Positions 48,756-60,700 of a DNA stretch of 64,000 nt are shown in pieces. Both the position numbers and the translations under genes were made by a program. Within the stretch, counting starts at the first letter, position 1. Each line of letters starts with the position of its first letter. The stretch is taken from the NCBI GenBank assembly GCA_027574665.1, contig CM050662.1, positions 4,618,501 to 4,682,500 on the forward strand, read 5' to 3'. The stretch comes from Rhynochetos jubatus (lineage: Eukaryota; Chordata; Aves; Eurypygiformes; Rhynochetidae). The notes below the pieces were generated by a model. It had not been told where the DNA came from and did no database searches. It saw only the letters and a program-made list of their open reading frames with translations.

Positions 48756-48800
48756 CTCAGCTGGTAGAGCACTGCCCTTAGCAATCTGGAAATGCCATTC
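48753..48800 (+). repeat. tRNA-like D-arm relic
   Basis: CTCAGCTGGTAGAGCA at 48756-48771 equals 16 consecutive bases of the A-box/D-arm shared by many eukaryotic tRNA genes, and three of four D-stem pairs can form. Downstream the anticodon stem is poor and no B box (GGTTCRA) is present at tRNA spacing. It is either a decayed tRNA or tRNA-derived SINE head, or a chance match. Confidence 0.3.
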
Positions 48801-49084
48801 CTGGACACCCTCCACACCCTGAGCCAGGGGTGGGCATGGACACCCTAGACACCAGCCAAACACACGCAAGAGGGGTCATTTTGTTTCAGTATGTCTGCAA
48901 GACTGAGGTTTGGCGGTGAGATGGTTCCCCAGGAGCTGTGGGAAGCCACGTGCTCACCTACCTGGTTGGGGCTCGCCATCACTAGGCTTGTAAAGGTGTT
49001 TGTGCTCCCAAAGATGGAGATGCAGACGTGTCCAAGAAAAGGGGGCATGGAGACCTACACCCTCAGCATGCTTTAGTGCTTAAC

Positions 49085-49210
49085 TCGCATTGACTTCACC
49101 AAGACAAAGATATATAATACCACTGAGGATCTGGGCCCAATGTGGTTTGGAAAATCCCGCTAGATACCATTCCTCATCTTTAGGTGACTAAATACTTCTG
49201 AAATCCCATC
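49085..49210. repeat. Possible ancient amniote repeat fragment
   Basis: gaggatctgggccc, then aaaatcccgctagatacca, then catctttaggtgactaaata and cttctgaaatccc follow from memory the order of an old turtle/crocodilian repeat ('gaaaatcccactaggcacct', 'catctttaggcgcctaaata'). Decay is heavy and the family is not named. Confidence 0.4.
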
Positions 49211-51442
49211 CCAAATACACTCAAAGACTTTGGATGGTCTGCACGTAAGTCTTTCCCGGGCTGCCCAGTTGAAGGTCAGTATTACAACGCTGGAAAAACA
49301 TTCCAGGTTAGGCCTGAACTTGAAAAAGCCATCAAGCTCCTAAGTTGAGAATGATGCAGTGGCAATTAGCACATCTTCTCTGCTGTAGGCAATACGCTGC
49401 AAGTCCCGGACAGATCTAAAATCCTGAGAGGCAGACATACAAGAGTGTTATGTCCTCTGTCTGAGAGCCGAATCCCAGGGAGGGTGGAAATAGCAATGTA
49501 GGACAGCTGTGAGTATGCTTAGTATTAATATCAAATATAATGGTAATTCAAAACAGAGTCTTTTGGTACAGATCTGAACTGCACAAGCCAAGTTATGAAA
49601 TGATATTAGCATCTGGATCTGAGAAGCAGCTGAGACTAAGCTGGCCAGCGTTTGCCATATGTCTCATCTGCAGAGAATATTTAAATAAGTAAACACAATG
49701 AGTTAATAAATACATGAAATAACTTTGCAAGATAAGCACCTCTCTGTGCTAGTGGCATGGCAGATTGTCAGAACAATCATATCCAGTGGAAAGTCTGAAA
49801 GGGGAAAATTTAGATGGCACAATATTGGGTGTTGGGTGTTTTTTTGAGTATTCAATTGACTGAATAGCATAGCCCAGAATGGTGAACATGTATGATGATC
49901 CTTATCTGCTGGCAGGTAAGAGAATCCTGTTGCTGTTGCCAAAGCCTTAACTCATCAAAAAATCAGTGGTTCTTCTTGGAAACATAAGCTGAAACCTTTC
50001 AAAGACCTTCTAGCTACATCCCTGTGTAGGCAAAAGGGACTATCATTTAAACAGCATCAAAGGTGCAGAAAGTCATGCTGCTTTCCAGTAATTCCCTGAT
50101 AACACCTAGAGGGTGAAACAAACCTGCTGGTGGTCTAATCTGAACAGGAGGGGAAAAAAACGTTAAATGCTGATTCTGGGAAAGAAATTATTCTGTAAAA
50201 ACAAGCCAGACAGATCCAGTGTCCTCATTTCATTTTTATTTGTGCATATATCTAAATGTCTCCAACAAGGACTTAACCTAGAGAGGATTTCAGGATTTGG
50301 ACCAAGAGAAACTCTTGAAGGACCACCAGAGTTCAGGCTTTTTATTAAGAAATCTCTCCCCTTTGAACAGTGGATCGAGGGCTTGAGCACGTCAATGGCA
50401 TCCAGTTGCTTGGCCATATCCACAGGCTTCTAAACACATCCAACCCCCTGAGCAGTTTGCTCTGACTCTAAATAACATTCTTTTATTGACAGAGAAGGAA
50501 GAAAACTATTAATTGCATACCAAAGACATTTTTACCCAGAAATTTTTTGTAAGCTCAGCATCTCCCTAGAAGATGTCAACAAGTTGATTCTAATGGGCTC
50601 TGGCAATGAATTGTACTGTCACTTTATCAGCCTCAGTCTTTTTGCTTTGGGGGCTACAAAATGTTCCTGAAAATTGATGCTGCTATTAACAATAGGTGCT
50701 CAAAGTGATCACTTGCAGTAAGTTTTAGAAAAGTTCAAAGATTTAGTTTATTTTGGCTCTCCGAACTAGAACACATAACATGACTTTAATTTAGAACAGG
50801 ACCTTGCTTCGGTTCTTGCATGGATGGCTACAAGCCGGACTGAATGTCTTAAAGATGCACAAGCTGAGTCCTCCTGATTTCATTCTAGTTCGCTCCCCTT
50901 TTAGAGATGATATGATAAATTGGATCATTTGGCAGAATCATACCACATACATTCAGGTTTCTCAGGTTTTATTTCAACCAGGTGTAAAATCCCTGCTTTA
51001 CACATAAAGCAGAAGTGCCTCTCTCCATTAAGTGTTCCACCATGAAGAAATGTTTACCCCATGGCAAAGAAGGCAGGAAGGCAAACAGATGTGTAAAGAT
51101 CTGATACACAAAAGTAGGTCATATTTGTGCAAACTATCAATATAACTTTTTCCTTGCCTCTTGCATGTAATTTGTGAACAAAGAGAAATTTTATGCAGGC
51201 TGATTGTGATGTCTAGTGGATTAAATGGCTATGATTCTTAGAGGATAAACGCTTTAGGAGTTAGTCTGAGTGGTAGAAGCTGCACAAATAAATTCAATTG
51301 CTGTTCCAACTTTCTTTCCCTATTTTTCTCCCTCGCAGGGAGCTGAACATCTACCAGAGGGTTAAGGCAGAAGAGCTCTGCACTACAGGATTGTACTGTG
51401 GTACTACACCTTCCCACTTCTAGCTCTTAGGCAATGTTGTTG
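49211..51442. other. Non-coding unique sequence
   Basis: A strong donor match, GCAG/GTAAGA, lies near 49915, but the preceding 67 bases are closed in all three frames. No coding exon, RNA gene or recognised repeat. Confidence 0.5.
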
Positions 51443-51699
51443 CGATAGGACAAGGGGTTGTGGTTTTAAACTAAAAGAGGGTAGATTTAGACTAGATATA
51501 AGGGAAAGATTTTTTACAATGATGGTGTTGAGGCACTGGAACAGGTTGCCCAGAGAGGTATCCTAGAAACATTCCAGGTCAGGTTGGATGAGGCTCTGAG
51601 CAACCTGATCCAGTTGAAGATGTCCCGGCTCATGGCAGGGCGGGTGGACTAGAAGACCTTTAAAGGTCCTTTCCCATCCAAATTATTCTATGATTCAAT
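51443..51699 (+). mobile_element. CR1 LINE 3' end fragment
   Basis: About 257 bp of CR1 lies on the plus strand. It holds aggacaaggggttgtggttt, aaactaaaagagggtagatt, cactggaacaggttgcccag, ggttggatgaggctctgagc and the 3' tail attattctatgattcaata, including the TCTATGATT repeat. These correspond to the end of ORF2 and the 3' UTR of a common avian CR1 subfamily. The copy is 5'-truncated and decayed. Confidence 0.94.
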
Positions 51700-53309
51700 A
51701 ACATGAAGGCTCCATACCCACAACAACTGACCTCAAAGATAATTTGCACTTACACTGCCCGATTTGAAGATGGAAAGCACATCGACTGTGATTTTATTAG
51801 TGATACACAGGGGTATAAAATACATTCTAGTGCATGAAACAGAAGGGTAAAACGGCTTGAACCAACTAGACGGAGCAATCAGCCCAAGAGCACAAACACA
51901 CAGAAATATGATGGGTATGAAATCATTCGGAGCCAATCAGTAAGCTCCCAACTTCTAAAGCAATTTCATAATTGAGTAATGGGACACAGCAGGGTCTGAA
52001 CTATTGTGTATTATAATCTGAATGGAATGCTGTGAGAAGGCTGGAGCAATCTGATCGCACTGAGCCCTCGCTCACCAGAAATGCCTTTGACATATTTCCT
52101 TAAAGCACAGCAACGAGCGCAGAGTAACTGCTTGTTAATGACACCCTGATGGGTTGTCTGCAGCACTGAAACTGAGATAGCATAGATTGGAAAGCATGTG
52201 TCTCTCCTTGGCTGGAGTTAACACACCAGCCCCCACAGACTGCCCACCCACTTCAACCTTAATCGCCGGCATGCCTGTACAATCACCAGTTTCACTTCAC
52301 TACATATTTCCTCCCCCAGAATTTAGCTTATAAAACAAGAGGCACTAATAATCCGAGATGGTACTACGCCAGCCTCCTGTCATGGCTTAGTGCTCCTGCT
52401 CCACGCTGGATAACCCATGGCTATCTGCACAGCTACGTAGGCTGGGATCTTTCCTATTTTTCAGTCCCTCCTTTCATGCACTCATTAACTCCACCAACAG
52501 AACATCACCTCTTTCTTTTTTTAAAGACATCCCCCATTCTGCCTCCTCTTCACCCCTTTTCTTTCCTCTACTTGCAGACAAGCCTGGAAGAAGACAAAAG
52601 CTGGAGTCTAGAAATGTTTGACAGTGATACAGCATGGATGGTTTTGCATGTGGACTCCGAGATGTGCTGTTGGAGGGGGCAAATCCTCAGTCTGCTGTGC
52701 AGCAAAGGCTGGGATACGTCCTTAAGGTCAGATGTATTCCACCGGGGAAAAGGCTATTACCAGGCAGAAAGAACTTGTGCAACTCATTGAATGAGCCACT
52801 GAACCTTCTTGGGTTGCAAGAGATCCCCTTTACTCCCTCACAGATCAGTTTGTTTTTTTAGTGCCTACATTGTTTCAAGAAGCACCTTTGAGTGCTTTTC
52901 TCTCATTCATCATTTCCATGCTCTGGGAAACCCTTAGTTTGGAAATCAGGAATCTCCTGGTGTCCTCGCTGTTGCAAGGTCCTGGCCAACCGAGCAGTCC
53001 CAAGACTGGTTCTCATCATCCCTGTGCTATCCAAAATGGGTGCCCTTGTTTGTCACTTGTGATCTACTTTTGGAAGGGGAATGATGCTGTTCTGCTCATG
53101 AACTCATGGGGACCATCCCTGCTCTGTGACACACTGCACACATGAGCATATGGTGCATTAACCTCAGAGTAATCTTGGCCAGGCTAGCTGAGGTCACCTG
53201 TACCCCATCATCCCATACAGCTCCTCTCTGTTGAGTTGTGGGCTGCGAGGAGTCTGACATGCTCCATCAGCCAGAGCCCCATCAGAAAAAATCACTAGAA
53301 ATGGGAACA
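51700..53309. other. Non-coding unique sequence
   Basis: Unrecognised frames at 52476-52790 and 52861-53145 (plus). A tataaaa-type string near 52330 lacks other promoter features. Nothing else was supported. Confidence 0.5.
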
Positions 53310-53420
53310 AGGGAGATTTTCAAAGGTGCCTAGGTATTCCTGGGGGCAGTTGAAAGGATTCGTGCTTGCAGAACCAGACTTTCAAAGGTCCCTAAAGATA
53401 CAAGAAAGCTCCAACTGGGA
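53310..53420. repeat. Possible ancient amniote repeat fragment
   Basis: gattttcaaaggtgcctagg and actttcaaaggtccctaaag are two similar phrases about 60 bases apart in the same orientation. They resemble the 'ttttcaaaggtgcctaa' core of a decayed repeat common in non-avian sauropsids. The recognition is from memory. Confidence 0.35.
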
Positions 53421-54724
53421 CTTCATAAAGGAGTTTCTAGCCCTTGAAATTAATGATAGTACACATTAGATTGGAAGTCCCAGGACTTGCATTCCCAGCA
53501 AGTTTCAGAACCTCATTGTCATGGGTGGGACCTGTGGCCCAGACACAAGGGTGCCCACTTCCTTCTGGTTGCTCTGGAAGAGAGATGGGCAGCATGGTAC
53601 TTCCAAGGGTTAGGAGTCAAGAATAAAGCCAATGACCAGAGCTGGAATGGGCAGAACTGATGTAAGAGAATGGAAAGAAAGAGGGAATTGTCCTTCAAAT
53701 CTGGGAAAGTACATTCAAAAAAATTTATCTCACATAATTTTAGCCCTCTAAATACCAGGCTGCCTCCTCTCCTTTGCCCAAGAAGCTGTTTTCACAAAGC
53801 CTGCTAGAAGAATCTCTTGCTAAATTCTGAGCTTGCAAGGATGCTGCCCAAAGCTCACTTGTGTTTGTTACCAGCAGAGTTACTGAACAGATATGTTTCC
53901 TGAACCGACAAATTTTAAGACAATATTGAAAAGTCCCAGTGAGCACAGTGGATACCTACAGCCAGGTGCAAACATGGGAGAAACTTGTTTCTGAGTACTG
54001 CCTGCACCCTTGAAATCAGGAGTTCCACTGCTTGGGCCATCCCAGGGCCCAGCAATGCCAGTGGGAAGACTCTGTTCAACTTTAGATGGACTTTAATCAG
54101 GCTCATGTGAGCTGTGTGCGTGCATGCAAGACAGTTTGGATTTGGGCTATCAAACACTCACAACAAGTAACTCACTAATAAGCTGTAGACCAAGATTTTA
54201 ATTTTTTCAGATATTATTAAAAAAAAAAAAAAACATTTCCAAATAACAAGTTTCTCTGGGAAAAATCCAGACTTTTCATACAGACAACTCACACACTGGA
54301 AAAAAGGCAGCATTACTCACATAAATTATTCATTTCAAATTACTCATCCAGTTCTTGCAGCCAGTCGTGCTTTTCCTATACCTGGAGCTGTGGAAAAGAC
54401 AAGTTCTTCAGAGAGAGGGGAAGGGTGGTTATAACCAGCCGTGTGACATCCAGCCAGGCTGAGTTGATTGTGGGACCTCCTGACACGGCGTTTGTCACTG
54501 GTACCCAGTTTGCCATCAGGATGCGAGGTTGCCCCCACTTTCCCCTCACCCGTCACATGCACACCTAGGCCAGCAGAACTAACTAAGGCAGAGGGGCAGC
54601 TCGCCTGTCCAGTCAAGCCAGGCTGGATGCCTTGTTGGAGATCACGGGGCAATGCGAGAGCGCTGGCAGGAGAAGGCACAGCTCTCACATTTGCACTGCA
54701 CTGCCAAGTGAGAGAAGGGTTTGA
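53421..54724. other. Non-coding unique sequence
   Basis: A15 run at 54219-54233. Frames at 54344-54688 (minus) and 54468-54737 (plus) oppose each other in GC-richer sequence and are unrecognised. Confidence 0.55.
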
Positions 54725-54776
54725 CGGTTGGACTTGATGATCTTAAAGGTATTTTCCAACCTAAATGATTCTATGA
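54725..54776 (+). mobile_element. CR1 LINE extreme 3' tail
   Basis: About 50 bp: ggttggacttgatgatctta, then ttccaacctaaatgattcta ending in tctatgaca. This is the terminal piece of CR1 on the plus strand, one of the shortest recognisable copies. Confidence 0.9.
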
Positions 54777-57323
54777 CACAAGAGAGAACCTGTGGCAGGG
54801 AGAGGCACTAGCTCCACTCTCAGCTGCTTCTAAAAGCTAGCTATTTTCCAGCATTAATAAAACCCATACGCCCATCTTTCGCAATACATGTTCTAATTTA
54901 TCTAGCAAACCCAGCAGCAGATGTTCACTCTGAGACCAGGGTGTCAGTAGAGCTTCTTCAGAGCTTTTCATCTGCAGAGGGATGAGCAGGTACAACTGAA
55001 ATCAACCACAAAACTAAAACTCACATCACAGACTGCAGAGTGGCATTTGGTAACTAAAGGTATTGCACAAGTTCATGGAGAAATGCTTCACCAACGCTGC
55101 ACCACTGCTGCAGGGTTGGATGGCCATAGAGCAGAGACAGACAGGGTCCACATCGATACAGGGAGGAAGGCACCTTTGAGACCAAATAGGAGCTTCCTTC
55201 TGTCAGTCTCATTTGTATAGCAGCTTCCACAGAAGAAGCTGGAAAATAGCTGGTGTTTGTGTGTGTGTTTGTACGTAGATGTCTTCTTTTGCAGGTGTAC
55301 AACCCATTGCTGTGCACTAAAAATCTCCTTTTTTGCCCAGCATTGGTTTGCCTGCCCACCTCTAATCCTCTGTCAGAAGGCAATCAGAAGAAACCATCCA
55401 ACATGTTCCCAGCACATGGTCCTAAAAAGGAAAAACAAAAGTGCAGGCAGTATCAAAACGGGTGATAAAACACCTGTTTATTGAGAGCTTCCCAAAGGTC
55501 AGTGGGAGCAAAGCAATAGGGCTTCATTGCAGAACAGATCAAAGCTTTGTAGGTTTCTCCCTTGAAACGTAGGTTATCTGCAAGCGGTACCATCCACATT
55601 TACTAAAATACCGTTGTTCAGTGTCAATGCCAAAGTCATAACGGAAAACAAATACAGCCCACAGAGGAAATTCTATGAGGGTTCCCTTGTCTCAGCACCA
55701 TGAAGGCAGTAGCCAGGCTGTGCGCTGGTGCAGTCAACTTCCATGTCCCAGTCCTGACTTGCCATGCTCCTGTGTGCCATCCATGACATGAGGCATGCCA
55801 AAGCTTCAGTGCAAACACACAGCATTGCAGTGCATTAGGATTTTACAAAACAACAAGGCTTGTATAATTTCAGCATTGCATTCTTCCTTCTTCATGCATC
55901 CAAAAAAGGTCTTATCTACTACCATAAATCTATCACACACATCTTCCAGCCGTGAAACTCCCAAGACAAATCTTCTTGCCATGTATTAGTCCAAATGTAT
56001 GACAGTTGAGGAAACCACAGTCAGGTGTTGTCCTGCATCTGTTGTCTTCCTACGTTTTTCCAGCACAGCCACAGTCAGACTGTACAGTGTACGTGGGTGT
56101 ACGTGGCAGCTGCAGCTCCTCAGGTTGAGTTGAGCCTGGGCTGAGTTTTGCACATAAGGCAAAACAGCACATAATTATGTACCCAAAAACAGGGCACACA
56201 TTTTTCTGACTGACAGTTCTTCTTAAGTGTAAAATGATCATTATTTTCTAGCACTTCAAGAATATACTTTAATTATTTTAAAAGGAATTACTGGAAGTGA
56301 TGCAGTTTTGGACTTCAGCATTTTTGTTCATCTTGTTCTGAAGCTGACAACAGAAAAATATGGACTTTCAGACTTACCAGACAGTCAAGATCCGTGTGCC
56401 ATGGGTGTACATGAAATCCCCTTTGAGGAGATTAAATGTCAGTTTGAACCAGCAGTTGCTCAGAAGTGATGTTCCCCTTTGGCAGAGGCCCCTCCAGAAG
56501 AAGACACGAGTGCACGTTCCAATACGTCTGTTCCAGCAAACAACTCTTCTTGCCATCTTCCTCCTACTTTCGCATCTTGCATCTGCTTGAAATTTAGAGG
56601 CCGATGTAACAGACCTGGCTTTGTCTCCTAAGGAAGGCATTCTGACTTGTCAATCATCTCTGCAATGGCTGCTGCAAGCAGCCTTGATAACAACTTGGGT
56701 CGTATCCACTCTTAGAAGCCAGCACCTAATGATAGGCCATCTGGACACCCACAAAGTGCCAAACACTCTCATTCTTATTTAGTCCGGCTTCCTGCTCAAG
56801 TCAAATGGTATTTTGATGAGTGACTGCTAAAATGCTCAGGGTTTGACCCTCACATGTTTGCCTCACCGTCTCCAGGCCCTCTCCAGCAGTGACGATGGTC
56901 TGCTCATCAGCTGTTGACTCAGTTTGCAATAGAGCCGGCTGAAAATTTTTCAACAGAGCCATTTCCCATCCAGGAAAGTCTATTCAAAAATCAAAATATT
57001 TCTCAGCAGTTTGTCAATTTCAATGAAATTTTACAACAGGAGAATGTCAAAACATGGTGTTTCATCACTGCCGCGGTGGTTCTTTTCAATGGTGCTTCAT
57101 TTCATTATGGTCTTTTCATTTCCACTGTTGCACATAGTGGAATATGGACTCAAGCCTTATACAGATTGTATGTTTTTCACCGCCTAATGTCTTAGTTTTT
57201 CCATTTTTGTATAATATGAAGGTAGTAACAGCCAACATTATTTAAATAACGTGTTCTTTTCTGAATAGTTTCTAAATTTACATTTCATGGGAAACTTCCA
57301 AATTTCACCTTTTCATCTCGATT
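54777..57323. other. Non-coding unique sequence
   Basis: Unique sequence. GT-rich gtttgtgtgtgtgtttgt sits at about 55254-55271. The direct repeat gtgtacgtgggtgtacgtgg lies at about 56086-56105. Overlapping opposite frames near 56360-56640 are unrecognised. Confidence 0.5.
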
Positions 57324-57743
57324 CAGAGAATCACAGAATGGGTTGGGTTGGGAGGGACCTTAAAGACCATGTAGTTCCAACTCCCCTGCCATGGGCAGGG
57401 ACACCGTCCACTAGACCAGGTTGCTCCAAGCCTCATCCAGCCTGGCCTTGGACACTTCCAGGGATGGGGCACCCATAGCTTCTCTGGGCAACCTCTCCCA
57501 GTGCTTCACCACCCTCTCCGGGCAGAATTTCTTCCTGATAACTAATCTAAATCTTCACTCTTTCAGTTTAAACCCGTTACCCCTTGTCCTGTCACTCCCT
57601 GCCCTTGTAAAAAGTCCCCCCCCAGCTTTCTTGTAGCCCATCTGGGTACTGGAAGGTGCTATAAGGTATCCCCGGAGCCTTCTCTTCTCCAGGCTGAACA
57701 ACCTCAACTCTCCCAGCCAGTCTCCATAGGGGAAGAGCTCCAC
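57324..57743 (-). mobile_element. CR1 LINE 3' end with ORF2 tail remnant
   Basis: A 420-bp CR1 copy on the minus strand. Its 3' end at 57324 reads ccattctgtgattctctgaa on the minus strand. It includes the usual ggttgggagggacc/aaagaccat segment and the 'ttggacacttccagggatgg' stretch (plus-strand reading). The ORF2 C-terminus is still legible at 57555-57743: LRLFSLEKRRLRG and SDRTRGNGFKLKE. It is 5'-truncated and no longer codes for a complete protein. It is better preserved than the copy at 40.1 kb. Confidence 0.95.
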
Positions 57744-60700
57744 TCAGCAAAAAGAAAAAAAAGGAGGGGGGTGTCCAAGTTTCTCCTGGAGCAGAAATTC
57801 TACCTTCTGACCAGCCCTTGTTACCACTCAGCCCTCACCCAGCTGGAACCCTTGGTCCTGTGGGAAGGCCCAAGGTAGATCTGATTCACAAGCCTAGCAA
57901 CAGACATAGAACACAACCAACAAGCCAGCCCTTTTGCCAAACTCAGTGAATCGTCCTGGCTTTGATGCAGCCTACTCTCCTTGCAAGGAAAATGTACCTC
58001 AGCGACAGAAATAAGATCGTAAATCAAATCAGATGCAGCCTGAAATATTTATCTACTGTTCTTCTGGGAAGATAAATTGTAGTGGAATAAATCCTCCATT
58101 ATTTTATTCCTAAAATGGGAGAAAAAAAAAATGTAGTTTGACCAAAAATGACAGAGATACAGGAATGTGAAGAAATTCAAGACACTGAAGTAATAATACC
58201 ACGTAACACCGGACGGGCTTTGGTTGAAGAGCTAGAACTCATACCAGATCCCAGCACAAGCAGAGGAAACCCTTTCCGATCATGAGCGCTTATGAAATGA
58301 GAGACCTCTCAGTGCAGAGTGGCATATCTGGGTGAGATTCATCCAGTCTCTCCTCTTCCAAAGGAGCACTCCTTTGGACAGAGACACTCCTTTCTGAAGG
58401 TACCTTCTTGACTGCTGGAATTCATCTGCCATTTGCTCGAGTGTCCTGGTTTCAGATGATGTAGCCCCTTTCTGTGTATTTGGTGATCAGCTGAGCATGC
58501 AGTGAAGGAGAGGGCGGGCGGCCATATAGGCTCATCAGCATGGGGTGAAAGCCATCTGCAGAAAGAAAGAGGAAGCAAGAGTTGGTAGGATGAGATATGA
58601 TCCAAAAGGATGTTGGCAAATGAACCACTGTTTTCCTCTTTGCTTTCCTTTGTTGTCCCTGCAGGTTCCATACTCCTCTAGAGAAGCCATCCCAGAAATC
58701 CAGTAGTACCCAGGATAGTATTTGCTTAAATAAAAAAAAAAAATCTTGGGACCTGTTTGATGGATTAGGGCTGTTTCTAAGATTCCCTATAAAATGACTT
58801 CACTTCCACAAGGCAAACCAAGGGTGGCGTTGTAGTCATAGGAGCTGAGGAACCTTGCCTGCCGCTGGTAAGAGAATTTAGAAGATCAAGTAATTCCAGA
58901 CCAGTCTTGACCAAATTGTTCCAATTCCCTCAGTCGTTGCTCCTACACACACCAATATTCAGTTGTACCTAAGCTACAGCCTTTGGATCATGCTCAACAA
59001 GAATGTTCTCAGTCTACGACCTGCTCTTCTGACCACTTCCCTGAGGGCCCTACAGCCTTTTCCATTTATCATCCAACTGGAGATGAATCCAGTTGCAAAA
59101 TGACCGCAGTCCCATCACAAGCAGGGGCACTGAGTTTTTCAGCCCACAGATGCCCACCCCCAGCCAAAGGGTTATGAACTACAAGGTTAGGTCATAAGCA
59201 AAACAGGGTGGGAACTTCCTAGCAGAGCTAGGAAGCCTCTTAGAGCAATTTCAGTGCAAATAAACAAATAATCATGTATTTCAAATGTGACTGATGTGGA
59301 GCCCCAAATATTTGAGGCTGGTGAGTCTCAAGCAGAGTCGTGAGGACCAGAGGTGTCCCCCCCTGAGCACTGTGATTAGAGTGCACTGACCATGTACAAG
59401 TAGGGAGCAAAGAGACGGAGCCAGGCGGCAGTTTCGCAGCTGCACGGCGCTGGCCTGGGCAATGAAATAAGGCCCAGACAGGAAGCAGTTTTCCTCAACA
59501 GTAAGCTGCTATTTTTACTCATCTCGCTTCTCTAACCAAAGAGACGCTTGAAGTCAGTGGGCCTGATTCTGCTGCAAGTCATGCCAGCACCAACCTCCAG
59601 AGGTGTCCCTTGCAGGGCTGGGCAAGGAGCCCTCCTGGCTCTTTCCTCTATCAACACCCCTCTGATCACCAGCACTGGCTCCACAGCTCAGATCATTCAT
59701 GCCAAAAATCCCAGTGGACATACCTACCCTGTGTAAGAAGAGCAAGATGGGTTGTGAACAATCTCCTGTGCATCAAGTACCCATGGAGAGCACCGGAGCC
59801 TGCAGCAGGGCAGCTGGAGGTGTGATGGAGCCTCACCAGTCGCTGACCCTTCTGCTGCACCACCCAACACACAGCATTAGCCTCAAGGAGTTACAGAGGA
59901 GGAGCTGCAGGGCATGGATGTGTCCAGTGCTTTACTATCACAGCTGTTAATGTGAATATCTCATGTAGCTATTTATACACGGAGGCGACGGTTTCCTATA
60001 GCTTCCCGCACACTCCTGCCCCTCGGTCACAGCTCTTGGTCCCCACTCCAGGGGCTGCAGCTGGGCCAGGCAGTGGAGGCAGGCTCCATCTCCCACTTTG
60101 TGCAAGGTGACAGCCCTGTTTATTCCCCATTTCTCCTTCTCCCCACCCCCGGGGGCAATGTGGGCTGAGGGAGTGGCAGCACTTCCCAAATCCCAGAGCA
60201 ATAGATCTGGAGTGAAGTCACAAATAACTGCAGCTTCACGGGAAGGAGCTGGAAAGAAAGAACTATAAGGGGGGGAACATGCTGTTTATGCCAGAACCGC
60301 TTAACATCTAGTAACACCGACAAGCAAAGGGGATGGGAATATTATCGTCCCTTCCTCAAATGGTTTATTTTCCCTCTGTTTCAGTGCCTGCGTGTGGGAA
60401 ATCTGAACTCAGCTGGAATAAGGTGGAGTGAGACAGGCAGGGGTTTGGAGCTCTGGCAAAAATGAGCCCCTGGCTCAGAGTCCCACAGAGGGATGGCCGG
60501 TGGAAGCTCCCATGCACAGCCAAGGACCTGTGCCATCCTCCTCCCCGCTATTCCACGTTACACACATTATTTCAGCTCTTTGCAGCCTCACTTGCTGTCT
60601 CTGCACGTGCAGTGACCAGAATGTCTTGTCACACTGCTGTGACACCATCACTGTCCTTTCTAAGCAGGAGATGTTTAATACAAGAAAATGCTCTGATCTC

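Noticed and set aside
49849-49915. 67-bp segment before a strong donor GCAG/GTAAGA
   Set aside because: Closed in all three frames and the acceptor is weak; at best a non-coding exon.
51210-51240. gtctagtggattaaatggct, recalling a tRNA-derived SINE head
   Set aside because: Only the A-box-like part fits; no B box at tRNA spacing.
58442-58455. TGTCCTGGTTTCAG, like the first bases of some avian LTRs
   Set aside because: The following sequence does not continue as an LTR, and no second end or internal part was found.
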